A DNA stretch of 64,000 nt from Salinilacihabitans rarus (GCF_024296665.1 NZ_CP100762.1:2852001-2916000), one strand, 5' to 3'; numbered from the stretch's first letter, positions 25,661 to 32,953 are shown. Translations and numbers: made by a program. The notes: a model not told the origin generated them from the sequence alone.

Positions 25661-26980
25661 TCAGTTTTCGTCGGCCGGCGAGCGGTTTCGGGCACTCGTG
25701 GGGCTCTCGCTCGTCGAGCGTACCGGGTCGGAGCGGCCGCGGACGCCGGCTAACGGCGAGGCGAGGAGCGCGAGCGCGGCGAGGACGATGATCCCTGCCT
25801 CGATCGCGAGCACGCGAGCGGCGCCGACCGCCTCGAGCAGCGGCCCCGCGACGGCGATCGCCAGCGGCGGCGTGGCCAGCGCGAGCGCTTTGACGATGGA
25901 GAAGACCCGCCCGCGGTGATCGTCCGGGACGAGCGCGTGCATCAGCGTCCGGCCGGGGACCTGAACGGCCGCGATACCCGCGCCGAACGCGGCCATACAG
26001 AGCGTCCCGGTCACGAGCGGGAGGGGTGCGCTCGCGGCGGCGATCGGGAGTGTGGCGAGCGCGACGCCGCTGACGGCCAATCCGACGATCATGACCGGCC
26101 CTCGCGATTCGGTGACCGCGTTCGGTTTCGCGCCGACGAGCACCGACCCGCAGATCGTCCCGACGAAGGTGCTCCCGTAGAGGAGGCCGTAGGCGGCACT
26201 CCCGCCGTCGAGTTGCGTCTCGACGAAGAAAGGGAGGACGACGGCGAGAGGGCCCGTCGCGACGCCGGCGATCATCGAGAGGAAGACGACCGACACCACG
26301 ATCGGCGTTCGAACGACGTATCGAAGCCCGTCGACGGCGTCGCGGAGCACGGTTCGACTCGTCCCGTCGCTCGCGTCGCTCTCGGGTACGCCCGCGCTCG
26401 TCGGAACGCGACCGAGGAGGACCGCGGCGAGGAGAAAGCTCGCCGCGTTGATGCCGAACGCGACGGTCGTCCCGAGGACGGCTATCAGCGCCCCGCCGAA
26501 CACGTAGCAGATGCGCGCGGCGTTCGTCGTGAGGGCTAACAGCCCGTTCGCTGCGTCCAGCCGTTCCCGGTCGACGATCGCCGGGATCACGGCGCTCCGG
26601 GCGGGCGTCACGAACGCCGCCATCGACCCCTCGACGACGGCGGCGGCGACGACGGCGGGGAGGAGCCACGACTCCGGCCCGTAGAGCGCGACGACCGGGA
26701 GCGCTCCGACGGCAACGGCCCGGGTGAGGTCGGCCGCGATCATCACCCGCTTTCGGTTCCAGCGGTCGACGAGCGCCCCGGCCGGCACCGAAAAGAGGAG
26801 GTCCGGAACGAGCGCCGCAACCGCGACGGCGGAGACCACCAGCGGATCGCCCGACACGTCGTACGCCAGCCAGATGACGGCGATCGAGTGGACGCTCGAT
26901 CCGACGCTTGAGACCAGGTTGGCCGCCCAGAGGGCCGCGAAGCGGCGATTCTCTAAGGCGCGTCCGAGCCCCTCGGTCAT
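25661..26980 (-). CDS. MFS transporter, probable exporter of the borosin-like cluster
   Basis: A 439-residue major facilitator protein with 12 hydrophobic segments and the loop 2-3 motif A as PAGALVDRWNRKRVM. A shorter R-G-P-V-M type repeat lies after helix 8, and R-G-R-V-F-S-I-V near the start of helix 10. It resembles the MFS_3/EntS-like efflux group. The ATG at 26980 overlaps the stop of the methyltransferase gene (ATGA), so translation is coupled. That coupling, and the precursor gene upstream, suggest it exports the modified peptide or gives immunity. This role is inferred; the family is clear. It ends about 50 bp from the convergent PAN stop. Confidence 0.85.
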   Translation of the reverse strand: MTEGLGRALENRRFAALWAANLVSSVGSSVHSIAVIWLAYDVSGDPLVVSAVAVAALVPDLLFSVPAGALVDRWNRKRVMIAADLTRAVAVGALPVVALYGPESWLLPAVVAAAVVEGSMAAFVTPARSAVIPAIVDRERLDAANGLLALTTNAARICYVFGGALIAVLGTTVAFGINAASFLLAAVLLGRVPTSAGVPESDASDGTSRTVLRDAVDGLRYVVRTPIVVSVVFLSMIAGVATGPLAVVLPFFVETQLDGGSAAYGLLYGSTFVGTICGSVLVGAKPNAVTESRGPVMIVGLAVSGVALATLPIAAASAPLPLVTGTLCMAAFGAGIAAVQVPGRTLMHALVPDDHRGRVFSIVKALALATPPLAIAVAGPLLEAVGAARVLAIEAGIIVLAALALLASPLAGVRGRSDPVRSTSESPTSARNRSPADEN

Positions 26981-27816
26981 CCTGACTCGTCGGCCCGCCC
27001 CCTCGTGATCGTCTCGAGGTGGTCCGCGGACGCCACCCGGTCGGCGAGGGCTTCGTTGACGACCTCCTTTTCGGGGACGCGGGGGACGTAGAGCGTCTGG
27101 ACCGCGTTGATCTCGTCCGACATGGCCTCGAACTCCGAGAGGGCGAACGTCAGCCGTCGCGACTCCGTGAACGGGTACGTCGCCGTCTGCAGGAGGTGTA
27201 CCTCGTGGTCGTCCGGATAGAACCGCTGGAGGTACCGCCGGATCCGGGAGAACCGCTCCGGGCGGTGGTCGGCCTCCGTGTACCGCAGCGTTTCGACGAT
27301 CCCGATCTGCCAGATCATCGCTGGCGCTCGCGGTTCGAGGTCGTACTCGTGGAGGAGCAGGTCCGTCGCCTCGTACATCTGCACCCCGTTCGCCGCCGGA
27401 TCCAGCGGGAGGTCGGCGTACAGGCAATCCATCGAGGAGACGCCGGGACGCTTCTCGACGCACAACCCGCGTTCCGGGGCCTTCTCGACGATCCAGCGGC
27501 TGGGCGAGACGAAGACGAACGGGTGACCGTACAGCGCGAGCGTGACCGGCTCGTCGCTCGCCTCGGCCGCGTCCAGAACGGTCTCGGCCATCGCCTCGTA
27601 CGAGTTCTCTCGAAGGCCGCCCTCGTCGTACAGCTCACGGAGGTCCGTGACCTCGGCGTCGAACGAGTCGAGGTGTCGGCGCATGATCTCTGGCTGGTGA
27701 TCCAGCAGGTACACCTCGCTCGACGACTCGAAGGCGAGTTCGACTTCGCGGGTCAGCTGTCGGGTGCCGACCATTCCGGTACCGACTACGTAGATGTCGC
27801 ACAGGTGTTCTGACAT
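26977..27816 (-). CDS. Borosin-type alpha-N-methyltransferase (split, tetrapyrrole-methylase fold)
   Basis: A 279-residue SAM-dependent enzyme of the tetrapyrrole methylase superfamily. It starts D-I-Y-V-V-G-T-G-M-V-G with the SAM-binding glycine loop. It shows the hallmarks of the fungal borosin enzyme OphMA (compared from memory): LYDEGGLRENSY matches its YYDNGKSRLNTY, placing Y63, R69 and Y73 on the catalytic Tyr/Arg/Tyr. YGHPFVFVSPS (Y96) and PGVSSMDCLYADLPLDP match equally well. Corrin and cobalamin methylases do not share the DCL.ADL..DP run. Unlike OphMA the substrate peptide is not fused; a separate 69-residue gene lies 34 bp upstream. ATG at 27816. No Shine-Dalgarno site is visible, and the gap is C-rich. 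Predicted reaction: methylation of backbone amides in the precursor tail. Confidence 0.85.
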   Translation of the reverse strand: MSEHLCDIYVVGTGMVGTRQLTREVELAFESSSEVYLLDHQPEIMRRHLDSFDAEVTDLRELYDEGGLRENSYEAMAETVLDAAEASDEPVTLALYGHPFVFVSPSRWIVEKAPERGLCVEKRPGVSSMDCLYADLPLDPAANGVQMYEATDLLLHEYDLEPRAPAMIWQIGIVETLRYTEADHRPERFSRIRRYLQRFYPDDHEVHLLQTATYPFTESRRLTFALSEFEAMSDEINAVQTLYVPRVPEKEVVNEALADRVASADHLETITRGRADESG

Positions 27817-27850
27817 GTGAGGAGGTAGGTGGTGGGCGTTCGGGGGCGGT

Positions 27851-28060
27851 CTAGACGACCACGATGATGACGACGGTCGAGGTCTCGATGGAGAAGACGT
27901 CGACCGCCGCCTCTTCGTCCCGGGCCGCGACCGCGTCGGCGGCGTCACCGTCCAGGTCGTACTCCTCGACCACCGCCTCCGGGTCCGAGCGCACCTTCGC
28001 GAGGAAGGATTCGTCGTTCATCGAGCGATCGATCATCGCGTCTGCCATGCGTGCGGACAT
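27851..28060 (-). CDS. Borosin-like RiPP precursor peptide
   Basis: A 69-residue peptide. Residues about 18-50 form an acidic helical leader with D-P-E-A-V-V-E-E-Y-D-L and a later A-V-A-A-R-D. This resembles the binding domain of split borosin precursors, where a D/N-P-E-A-x and L-x-x-x-x-x-x-A-x-x-x-G/R-D pattern precedes the core. The tail FSIETSTVVIIVVV is an all-beta-branched Val/Ile stretch like the backbone-methylated core of omphalotin precursors, and it ends exactly at the stop codon, so no follower is present. Start at 28060: a TATA box 28-35 bp upstream fits a near-leaderless mRNA. ATG 28048 or 28024 would shorten the leader. Cleavage site and methylated residues unknown. Confidence 0.82.
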   Translation of the reverse strand: MSARMADAMIDRSMNDESFLAKVRSDPEAVVEEYDLDGDAADAVAARDEEAAVDVFSIETSTVVIIVVV

Positions 28061-28086
28061 AGCACCCCGGGTTACCCCCGTGTTAG

Positions 28087-28096
28087 TATTTAAACC
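28087..28096 (-). promoter_or_regulatory. TATA box for the borosin-like operon
   Basis: Minus strand GTTTAAATAC, a near-consensus haloarchaeal TATA element centred 31 bp before the precursor ATG at 28060. A purine-rich GGAAACAG just upstream could serve as the BRE. It is the only obvious promoter for precursor, methyltransferase and MFS gene. Confidence 0.7.
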
Positions 28097-28170
28097 TGTT
28101 TCCGAGCTGACCTGCGGCGACCGTCCCGCAAAATCGCAAGCCCTTACGCCGTCGAACCCCCAGCCCGACT

Positions 28171-28653
28171 ATGGGAACGATCCGAATCGTCTGGGGCTCA
28201 GGCTCCGCGCCGACGGCGATGGCCTCCTACGACGCCGCGCTCGCGGACGCGGGGGTCGAGAACTACAATCTCGTGCCCGTCTCCTCGGTGATCCCCGCGA
28301 CCGCCGACGTCGAGGCCGTCGGCACCGCGCCGGACCTCGGGCCGGCCGGCGAACGGCTGACGGTCGTCGAGGCGCGCGCGACGACCGCCGGCCCGGGGCG
28401 GGTCAGCGCCGCCCTCGCGTGGGCGCAGTCCGACCGCGGCGCGGGACCGGGGCTGTTCTACGAGGTGGCCGACGAGACCGACGCCGCGGACGTCGAGACC
28501 CGCGTCCGGGAGGGGCTGGCCGCGGGCCAGGAACTGCGCGACTGGGCGTTCGACGACCCGACGGTGCGCGCCGAGAGCGCGGCGGCCGAGTCGGGTTCGT
28601 ACACGACGGCGCTCGTGCTGGCGGTCTACGGCGAGAGCGAGCCGATCGTCTAG
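28171..28653 (+). CDS. pdaD: Pyruvoyl-dependent arginine decarboxylase
   Basis: Makes agmatine from arginine, needed in archaea for agmatidine in tRNA-Ile2 and for polyamines. The 160-residue proenzyme contains NLVPVSSVIPA: self-cleavage at the S38-S39 pair yields the pyruvoyl group on the large subunit. Other typical segments are V-W-G-S-G-S-A-P-T near the start and E-S-G-S-Y-T-T-A-L-V near the end. ATG at 28171; divergent from the borosin-like operon with a 110-bp shared upstream region. Confidence 0.93.
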   Translation: MGTIRIVWGSGSAPTAMASYDAALADAGVENYNLVPVSSVIPATADVEAVGTAPDLGPAGERLTVVEARATTAGPGRVSAALAWAQSDRGAGPGLFYEVADETDAADVETRVREGLAAGQELRDWAFDDPTVRAESAAAESGSYTTALVLAVYGESEPIV

Positions 28654-28718
28654 GTCGGCGTTGTCGGAAGGCGAACCCTTTTTGCCGCCGGTCCCTTTGT
28701 ACTGTTTAACGAATTCTC

Positions 28719-29120
28719 ATGAACGGAAACACGCCGTACGCGGGGCTGCCGGGTGTGACGCAGGCCGGCCAGCGAGCAGCGGCGGACGTCCCGGCTCTCT
28801 CGCGCGACCAGAAGCGGGTCCTCCACCGCGACGTCTCCCGGATCGCCGCCCGGACGCGCGAACTCCTCCCCGACGAGTACGCGGTCGACTCCCAGATTTC
28901 GGCGGGCGTCGCCGGGCCGCAGGTGACCGTCGCGGTCCAGCCGCCGGTCGGCCACCCCGTCAGCGCCGGCTTCTCGCCCGACGTCGACGAAGCGACCGAG
29001 ATCACGGAGGCGATCATCGACGCCGACGAGCGCGACGAGGTCGCCCGCGGACTGGCCGCCAGCGCGGCCCTGCAAGTCAAGCAGGCCGTTAGCGACGACG
29101 TGAAGCCGACGGCGCGGTAG
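28719..29120 (+). CDS. DUF5811 haloarchaeal protein
   Basis: A 133-residue protein starting M-N-G-N-T-P-Y-A-G-L-P-G, with a helix rich in Arg/Asp (S-R-D-Q-K-R-V-L-H-R-D-V-S-R-I-A-A-R-T) and a strand region (V-T-V-A-V-Q-P-P-V-G-H-P-V-S-A-G-F). I recognise the pattern as DUF5811, restricted to haloarchaea, of unknown function. A TTTAACGAATTC element at about 28704-28715 lies close upstream of the ATG. Same strand as pdaD, 65 bp apart. Confidence 0.75.
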   Translation: MNGNTPYAGLPGVTQAGQRAAADVPALSRDQKRVLHRDVSRIAARTRELLPDEYAVDSQISAGVAGPQVTVAVQPPVGHPVSAGFSPDVDEATEITEAIIDADERDEVARGLAASAALQVKQAVSDDVKPTAR

Positions 29121-29130
29121 GCCGCCGCCG

Positions 29131-29301
29131 TCACCCGCGGTTCAGGGACGCGGTGACCGCCTGCGGCAGGAAGACGCCGACGACGAGCAGGATCGCGACG
29201 ACCGCCCGCGACCCCCAGTCCGTGACCGTGACCGCGAGTACCGTGAGGGCGAGCGCCAGCGCGACGAAGCTGGCGACGACGCGGTTTTCGCGGGAGACCA
29301 T
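29131..29301 (-). CDS. Small two-helix membrane protein
   Basis: A 56-residue protein: N-R-V-V-A-S-F-V-A-L-A-L-A-L-T-V-L-A-V-T-V, then a D-W-G-S-R turn, then a second helix V-V-A-I-L-L-V-V-G-V-F-L-P-Q-A. Two membrane spans fill almost the entire chain. ATG at 29301. In the presumed ancestral order it followed infB directly on the same strand; the AT-rich insert at 29346-31019 now separates them. Function unknown. Confidence 0.6.
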   Translation of the reverse strand: MVSRENRVVASFVALALALTVLAVTVTDWGSRAVVAILLVVGVFLPQAVTASLNRG

Positions 29302-29345
29302 GCGGTCGCTTCCGCGTCGGTCGGACAAAAAACTACTCGCCTCTC

Positions 29346-29359
29346 ACTTCCCCCAGAAG
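29346..29359. repeat. 14-bp direct repeat, left end of AT-rich insert (att-like)
   Basis: ACTTCCCCCAGAAG, identical to 31006-31019. On the minus strand this copy still reads the last codons of infB (Phe-Trp-Gly-Lys) but followed by TGA. It is therefore probably the displaced original gene end. Confidence 0.7.
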
Positions 29360-29466
29360 CCACCGAATTGTACAACAGATTGTTCACACAAAAATATCGG
29401 GGCGAATCGCGCTCCCGTCTGGCGATTTCACCCCTATCAACGGTCTGTTCGAGTACCGACGGAACT

Positions 29467-29496
29467 ATCAGAATGAGTTTATCAGAATAGTTATCA
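29467..29496. repeat. Short iteron-like TATCA repeats
   Basis: TATCAGAA at 29467-29474 and 29480-29487 on a 13-bp period, then TTATCA at 29491-29496, all within the AT-rich insert upstream of its first gene. They may be a protein-binding array or chance in AT-rich DNA. Confidence 0.35.
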
Positions 29497-29616
29497 CCGC
29501 GCTGTACGGCGATTCACGTCTCAAGGGTAGTGCGACCCCACCGTGGCAAAATTAGGTCTTACAGAGGGGGTGCACACGCGGCTGGTGGGCCATCAGACTG
29601 CGCGCTCTCTCCCGCG

Positions 29617-29664
29617 CTTTGATGTATCACAGTTGCAAAGAGCGGGTATGGTCTCAGAGACAGT
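29617..29664 (+). repeat. 48-bp conserved 5' block, copy 1
   Basis: Matches 30361-30408 at 39 of 48 positions, including CTTTGATGTATCA and TATGGTCTCAGA across the start codon. The block carries promoter and start of both insert genes and marks them as duplicates. Confidence 0.7.
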
Positions 29665-30205
29665 GCTCAGCACACTCGGGGGCGTTATTGTCGGTTCGCT
29701 TCTGACTGGTGGGTTCAACTATCTCAATACACAGCAGCAGGTACAGTCAGCCAACCAGCGACAACGGGCCGAATTTGTTGCAGAGAGGAAAGTTAACGAA
29801 CTGTTGGACTTGTCTTCAGAAATCAGCCATTCATACAAATTTATACTGAAATGTCTCTCACTCGCTGTTGATGACGAAAGTCTTCCTGTGGAACGGCTTC
29901 TACAACTGCCTTCAGAAGTCGAAGCGAAGGGCAACGCTGCAGGGATGTTTTTGGATAATGAGAAGATGGAGCCAATTGACACCTATCACTTTCAGTTAGT
30001 GAATGCTCAGTTATTCCTTCTTGAAGCCACTGAAGAGAACATTAGTGAGATTGAAAATCATTTACTACATTCAGAATTTTTACATGAAGAAGAGATTGAA
30101 AGGCGCGCATCGATGTTCGATTTTGACGAATTCAACGAAGCCTACGCGGAAGCAAACTCCGTCCTCCGATGGGAAGTAGCGGAGCCGATAGAGAGGCTAC
30201 GTTAA
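29648..30205 (+). CDS. Membrane-anchored protein of the AT-rich insert, paralogue 1
   Basis: A 185-residue protein. One N-terminal membrane helix (about 5-24, V-L-S-T-L-G-G-V-I-V-G-S-L-L-T-G-G-F) is followed by a polar, mostly helical cytoplasmic part with Gln/Arg-rich coiled-coil character and many Glu. The start at 29648 is set by alignment with its paralogue: both begin MVS(E/D)T with the same upstream block. A GTG 105 bp earlier would add residues absent from the paralogue. Base composition is clearly lower in GC than the neighbours, and codons such as ttt, aat and aga are frequent: a sign of transfer. Function unknown; the fold type occurs in mobile elements. Confidence 0.7.
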   Translation: MVSETVLSTLGGVIVGSLLTGGFNYLNTQQQVQSANQRQRAEFVAERKVNELLDLSSEISHSYKFILKCLSLAVDDESLPVERLLQLPSEVEAKGNAAGMFLDNEKMEPIDTYHFQLVNAQLFLLEATEENISEIENHLLHSEFLHEEEIERRASMFDFDEFNEAYAEANSVLRWEVAEPIERLR

Positions 30206-30360
30206 CCCTGTAACCCGTTTCGTAGTTTCATCCAGAGATGCATAGCCGCCACACCAGCGGCAGCATATACGTCCGCGAGAAAAGCACGCACCCTACTCAT
30301 CCCGCTCTAATTCCGCTCGAAACCCACACTGATAGGATAGTGACGGACACGACCCCCACT

Positions 30361-30408
30361 CTTTGATGTATCAAGGTTGTGAACAGCCGATATGGTCTCA
30401 GACACGGT
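30361..30408 (+). repeat. 48-bp conserved 5' block, copy 2
   Basis: Second copy of the block at 29617-29664, spanning the start of the downstream paralogue. Confidence 0.7.
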
Positions 30409-30955
30409 TATCGGCGCTGTTATCGGTGTAAGCGGGGCTATAATAGGTTCATTGGTCACTGGCGCGTTCAATTGGCTATCTACACGGCAAAGAATGGAAG
30501 CCGAACGCGAAAACCTCCGAATCAGACAGCAAGCCGAGACAGAACGACGGAGAGGAGAGTATTATCTTCAGCAGAAGGTGGAGGCGCTGATGAGCCTCTA
30601 TGCGATTCTCGAAGAGACACGGCGGGAGTACAAGAAAACGGCAGATAAGGCTGTGTACGGAGAGATTTCACAAGAAGAGTATGATGATGTGATTGACTGG
30701 TATCATAAGTATGAGCGAGCAATGGATAGGGCCGCAGTTTTTCTCAGCGACGAACAGCATGAGATTCTGCTGGAAGCCTTCAATAAAATTCACGACACTA
30801 ACTCATTTCTCCACCGCAAGGTAGACAACCCCAAGCAAAGCGACTACTCTGAATTTGGACTATCAGAATACAACGACCGATTCAATACCGCAGAAGAGAT
30901 GCTAAAAGAGGAAATCAGAGGGCCAATTGAAGCACTCCATTGCAGTCGCTACTAA
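30392..30955 (+). CDS. Membrane-anchored protein of the AT-rich insert, paralogue 2
   Basis: A 187-residue protein with an N-terminal membrane helix (V-I-G-A-V-I-G-V-S-G-A-I-I-G-S-L-V-T-G-A-F-N-W-L) and a long charged coiled coil (about 30-75: R-Q-R-M-E-A-E-R-E-N-L-R). A helical C-terminal part follows with W-Y-H-K-Y-E-R-A and a late E-E-M-L-K-E-E-I-R-G-P-I-E. It shares length, topology and the end pattern (E-x-x-x-P-I-E) with the gene at 29648. Same AT-rich composition. I cannot assign a function; no enzyme motif is visible. Confidence 0.7.
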   Translation: MVSDTVIGAVIGVSGAIIGSLVTGAFNWLSTRQRMEAERENLRIRQQAETERRRGEYYLQQKVEALMSLYAILEETRREYKKTADKAVYGEISQEEYDDVIDWYHKYERAMDRAAVFLSDEQHEILLEAFNKIHDTNSFLHRKVDNPKQSDYSEFGLSEYNDRFNTAEEMLKEEIRGPIEALHCSRY

Positions 30956-31003
30956 TGGCGCGTCTCATTTAGTCGTTGTACACAGTTGTGTGTACGATTT
31001 CGT

Positions 31004-32803
31004 CTACTTCCCCCAGAAGGGGTCGCGCTTGCGCCGCTTCTCGAGGTACATGTTCAGCGCTTCGAGTTCGTCGGCCGGAATCTCGCTCGCCAGTTCCTGC
31101 TCCAGAATCTTCGCGTGCTTCTCGGGAATCTCCGTCCAGAGTTCGTCGTCCTCCTTGACCTGCCGGCCGACCGTCGGGCCGTCGATGGCGACGGAGACGC
31201 GCTCGCCCGCGCGGGCCTCGTCGACGTCCTCGCCTTGCTCCTGTATCCCCTTGATCTGGCCGACCCGCTCGGGTTCGTTGTTCTCGAAGTTCACGACGAA
31301 GGCGTTGTTCCGGAGGGTGCCGGAGTTGACCTCGACGCCGACGACCGCGGGGTCGCTCTGGCGGAAGGTGTGATCCGGCAGCACCCGGAAGCGGGCGGGC
31401 CGGGTGATGTTCTTGAGGATGGTGTCCTGCTGGGCGCGTTCGATCCCTTCGACGTACTCCTCGTACTCCTCGATCAACTGGTAGATGACGTCGTCGGTGA
31501 AGATGCGGACGTCGTCGTCCTCGGCGCGGCGCTCGGCGTCCGGGAGGACGTCGACGCTGAACCCGAGGATGACCTGCTCTTTGGGGTCGTCGGCGGTCGA
31601 GGCGACCGAGACGTCCCGCGGCGCGACGTCGCCGACCTCCGCGCGGACGATGGGCACCTCGGCCTCGGAGAGCGCGTCGGCCATCGCTTCGAGGCTGCCG
31701 AGGGTGTCGGCCTTGACGACGACCCCCTCGTCTGCGGTGTCGACGGCGATGTCCGCGAGTTCGGCCTCGACCTCGCGGATCACTTCCTCGCGGTCGCGGT
31801 CGCGGACGACCCGGACGGGGGCGCCGGCCATCGCGTCCGCCAGGTCGGGGGCGGCGACCTTGATCCCGGCCGCGGCGCCGACCTCGTCGACCTTCTCGAA
31901 GCGGTTCTCGGTGCGGATCTCGGCGAGCGGGCGTGGCTGGAGCAGCGCGCGCACGTCGGTGACGATCGGATCGTTCATCCCCCCGACGACGATCGTGTCG
32001 TCGGTGCGGATCGTCCCGTCGTACATGACGGTGTCGATGGTCGTCCCGAACCCCTTCTCCTCTTTGACCTCGAGGACGGTGCCGACGCCGGGGCCGGCGA
32101 CGTCGATCTCCATCTCCTCTTTCATGTACCGCTGGGAGAGGCCCATCATCACGGCGAGCAGGTCCGGCACGCCCTCGCCGGTCATCGCGGAGACGGGGAC
32201 GACGCCCACGTTGCGCTGGAAGTTCTGTACCCGCCAGTAGAGGTCGGCGGAGAAACCCTCCTCGGAGAGGTTGCCGATGATCTCGTAGAGGCTCTCGTCG
32301 AGTCGCGAGCGGACCCGGTCGGACTGGTCCTCGTAGGTTCGGGTGATCGGCGCGTCCTCGGTCGGGTTCCAGCCGGGTACGGTGTCGATCTTGTTCGCGG
32401 CGACGATAAAGGGCGTCTGCGAGCGTTTCAGGATGTCGAGCGCTTCGAGGGTCTGGGGCTGGAAGCCGTCGTTGACGTCGACGACGAGGATGGCGATGTC
32501 GGCGAGCGCGCCCCCGCGGGAGCGAAGCGTCGTAAAGGAGTGGTGCCCCGGGGTGTCGATGAACAGCAGACCGGGCAGGTCGAAGTCGTCGGGGTCGACG
32601 AGTTCGCCGGCGATCGAGGAGATGACGGAGAGCGGGACGGCCGTGGCCCCGATGTGCTGGGTGATCGCACCTGCTTCGCCCTCGATGACCGCGGAGCCGC
32701 GGATCTTGTCGAGGAGACTCGTCTTACCGTGATCGACGTGTCCGAGGACGGCGACGATCGGCGTTCTGAGAGACGTGGGGTCGCGCGTATCCGTATCCGA
32801 CAT
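31004..32803 (-). CDS. infB: Translation initiation factor aIF2/eIF5B-type (IF-2)
   Basis: A GTPase that joins ribosomal subunits and helps place initiator tRNA. The 599-residue protein has G1 GHVDHGKTSLLDK, a G2 region G-A-I-T-Q-H-I-G-A-T, G3 DTPGHHSF, G4 NKID and later beta-barrel domains. It ends in a charged helix E-A-L-N-M-Y-L-E-K-R-R-K-R-D-P-F-W-G-K. Length and the lack of the long bacterial N-terminus fit archaeal eIF5B. ATG at 32803. Its last codons form one arm of the direct repeat that bounds the AT-rich insert, yet the frame stays intact. Confidence 0.96.
   Translation of the reverse strand: MSDTDTRDPTSLRTPIVAVLGHVDHGKTSLLDKIRGSAVIEGEAGAITQHIGATAVPLSVISSIAGELVDPDDFDLPGLLFIDTPGHHSFTTLRSRGGALADIAILVVDVNDGFQPQTLEALDILKRSQTPFIVAANKIDTVPGWNPTEDAPITRTYEDQSDRVRSRLDESLYEIIGNLSEEGFSADLYWRVQNFQRNVGVVPVSAMTGEGVPDLLAVMMGLSQRYMKEEMEIDVAGPGVGTVLEVKEEKGFGTTIDTVMYDGTIRTDDTIVVGGMNDPIVTDVRALLQPRPLAEIRTENRFEKVDEVGAAAGIKVAAPDLADAMAGAPVRVVRDRDREEVIREVEAELADIAVDTADEGVVVKADTLGSLEAMADALSEAEVPIVRAEVGDVAPRDVSVASTADDPKEQVILGFSVDVLPDAERRAEDDDVRIFTDDVIYQLIEEYEEYVEGIERAQQDTILKNITRPARFRVLPDHTFRQSDPAVVGVEVNSGTLRNNAFVVNFENNEPERVGQIKGIQEQGEDVDEARAGERVSVAIDGPTVGRQVKEDDELWTEIPEKHAKILEQELASEIPADELEALNMYLEKRRKRDPFWGK
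31006..31019. repeat. 14-bp direct repeat, right end of AT-rich insert, inside infB
   Basis: Second copy of ACTTCCCCCAGAAG. It encodes the last residues of infB (Phe-Trp-Gly-Lys) with a TAG stop. Confidence 0.7.
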
Positions 32804-32953
32804 AGTGAACCACCCGAGAAGGTCCTTGCAAAAACGTCCGTACGCCCGTAGTTAAACCCATCGTCATCCGGGTCTCCCCCGCGAACGACGCGACGCCGAC
32901 GCGCGTCAGACACCCCCGTGGTTTTTAATATCGACTACCCGAAACGGGGGTGT

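Noticed and set aside
24357-26669. 770-codon minus-strand open frame opposite PAN
   Set aside because: Antisense to the AAA ATPase whose motifs are unmistakable; no own domains.
26977-27816. Reading the enzyme as a cobalamin (precorrin) or diphthine methylase
   Set aside because: No cobalamin or diphthamide genes adjoin it. The Y-D-x-G-x-x-R-x-N-x-Y and DCL.ADL..DP runs match the borosin enzyme instead, and a candidate substrate peptide is adjacent.
27851-28060. Reading the 69-residue peptide as a Nif11-type lanthipeptide or proteusin precursor
   Set aside because: The leader style is similar, but the tail has no Cys and only polar Thr/Ser before an all-Val/Ile run, and no lanthionine synthetase or radical enzyme is nearby.
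29346-31019. Insert as an insertion sequence
   Set aside because: No transposase and no terminal inverted repeats seen; the direct repeat lies in a gene end, which fits site-specific integration better.
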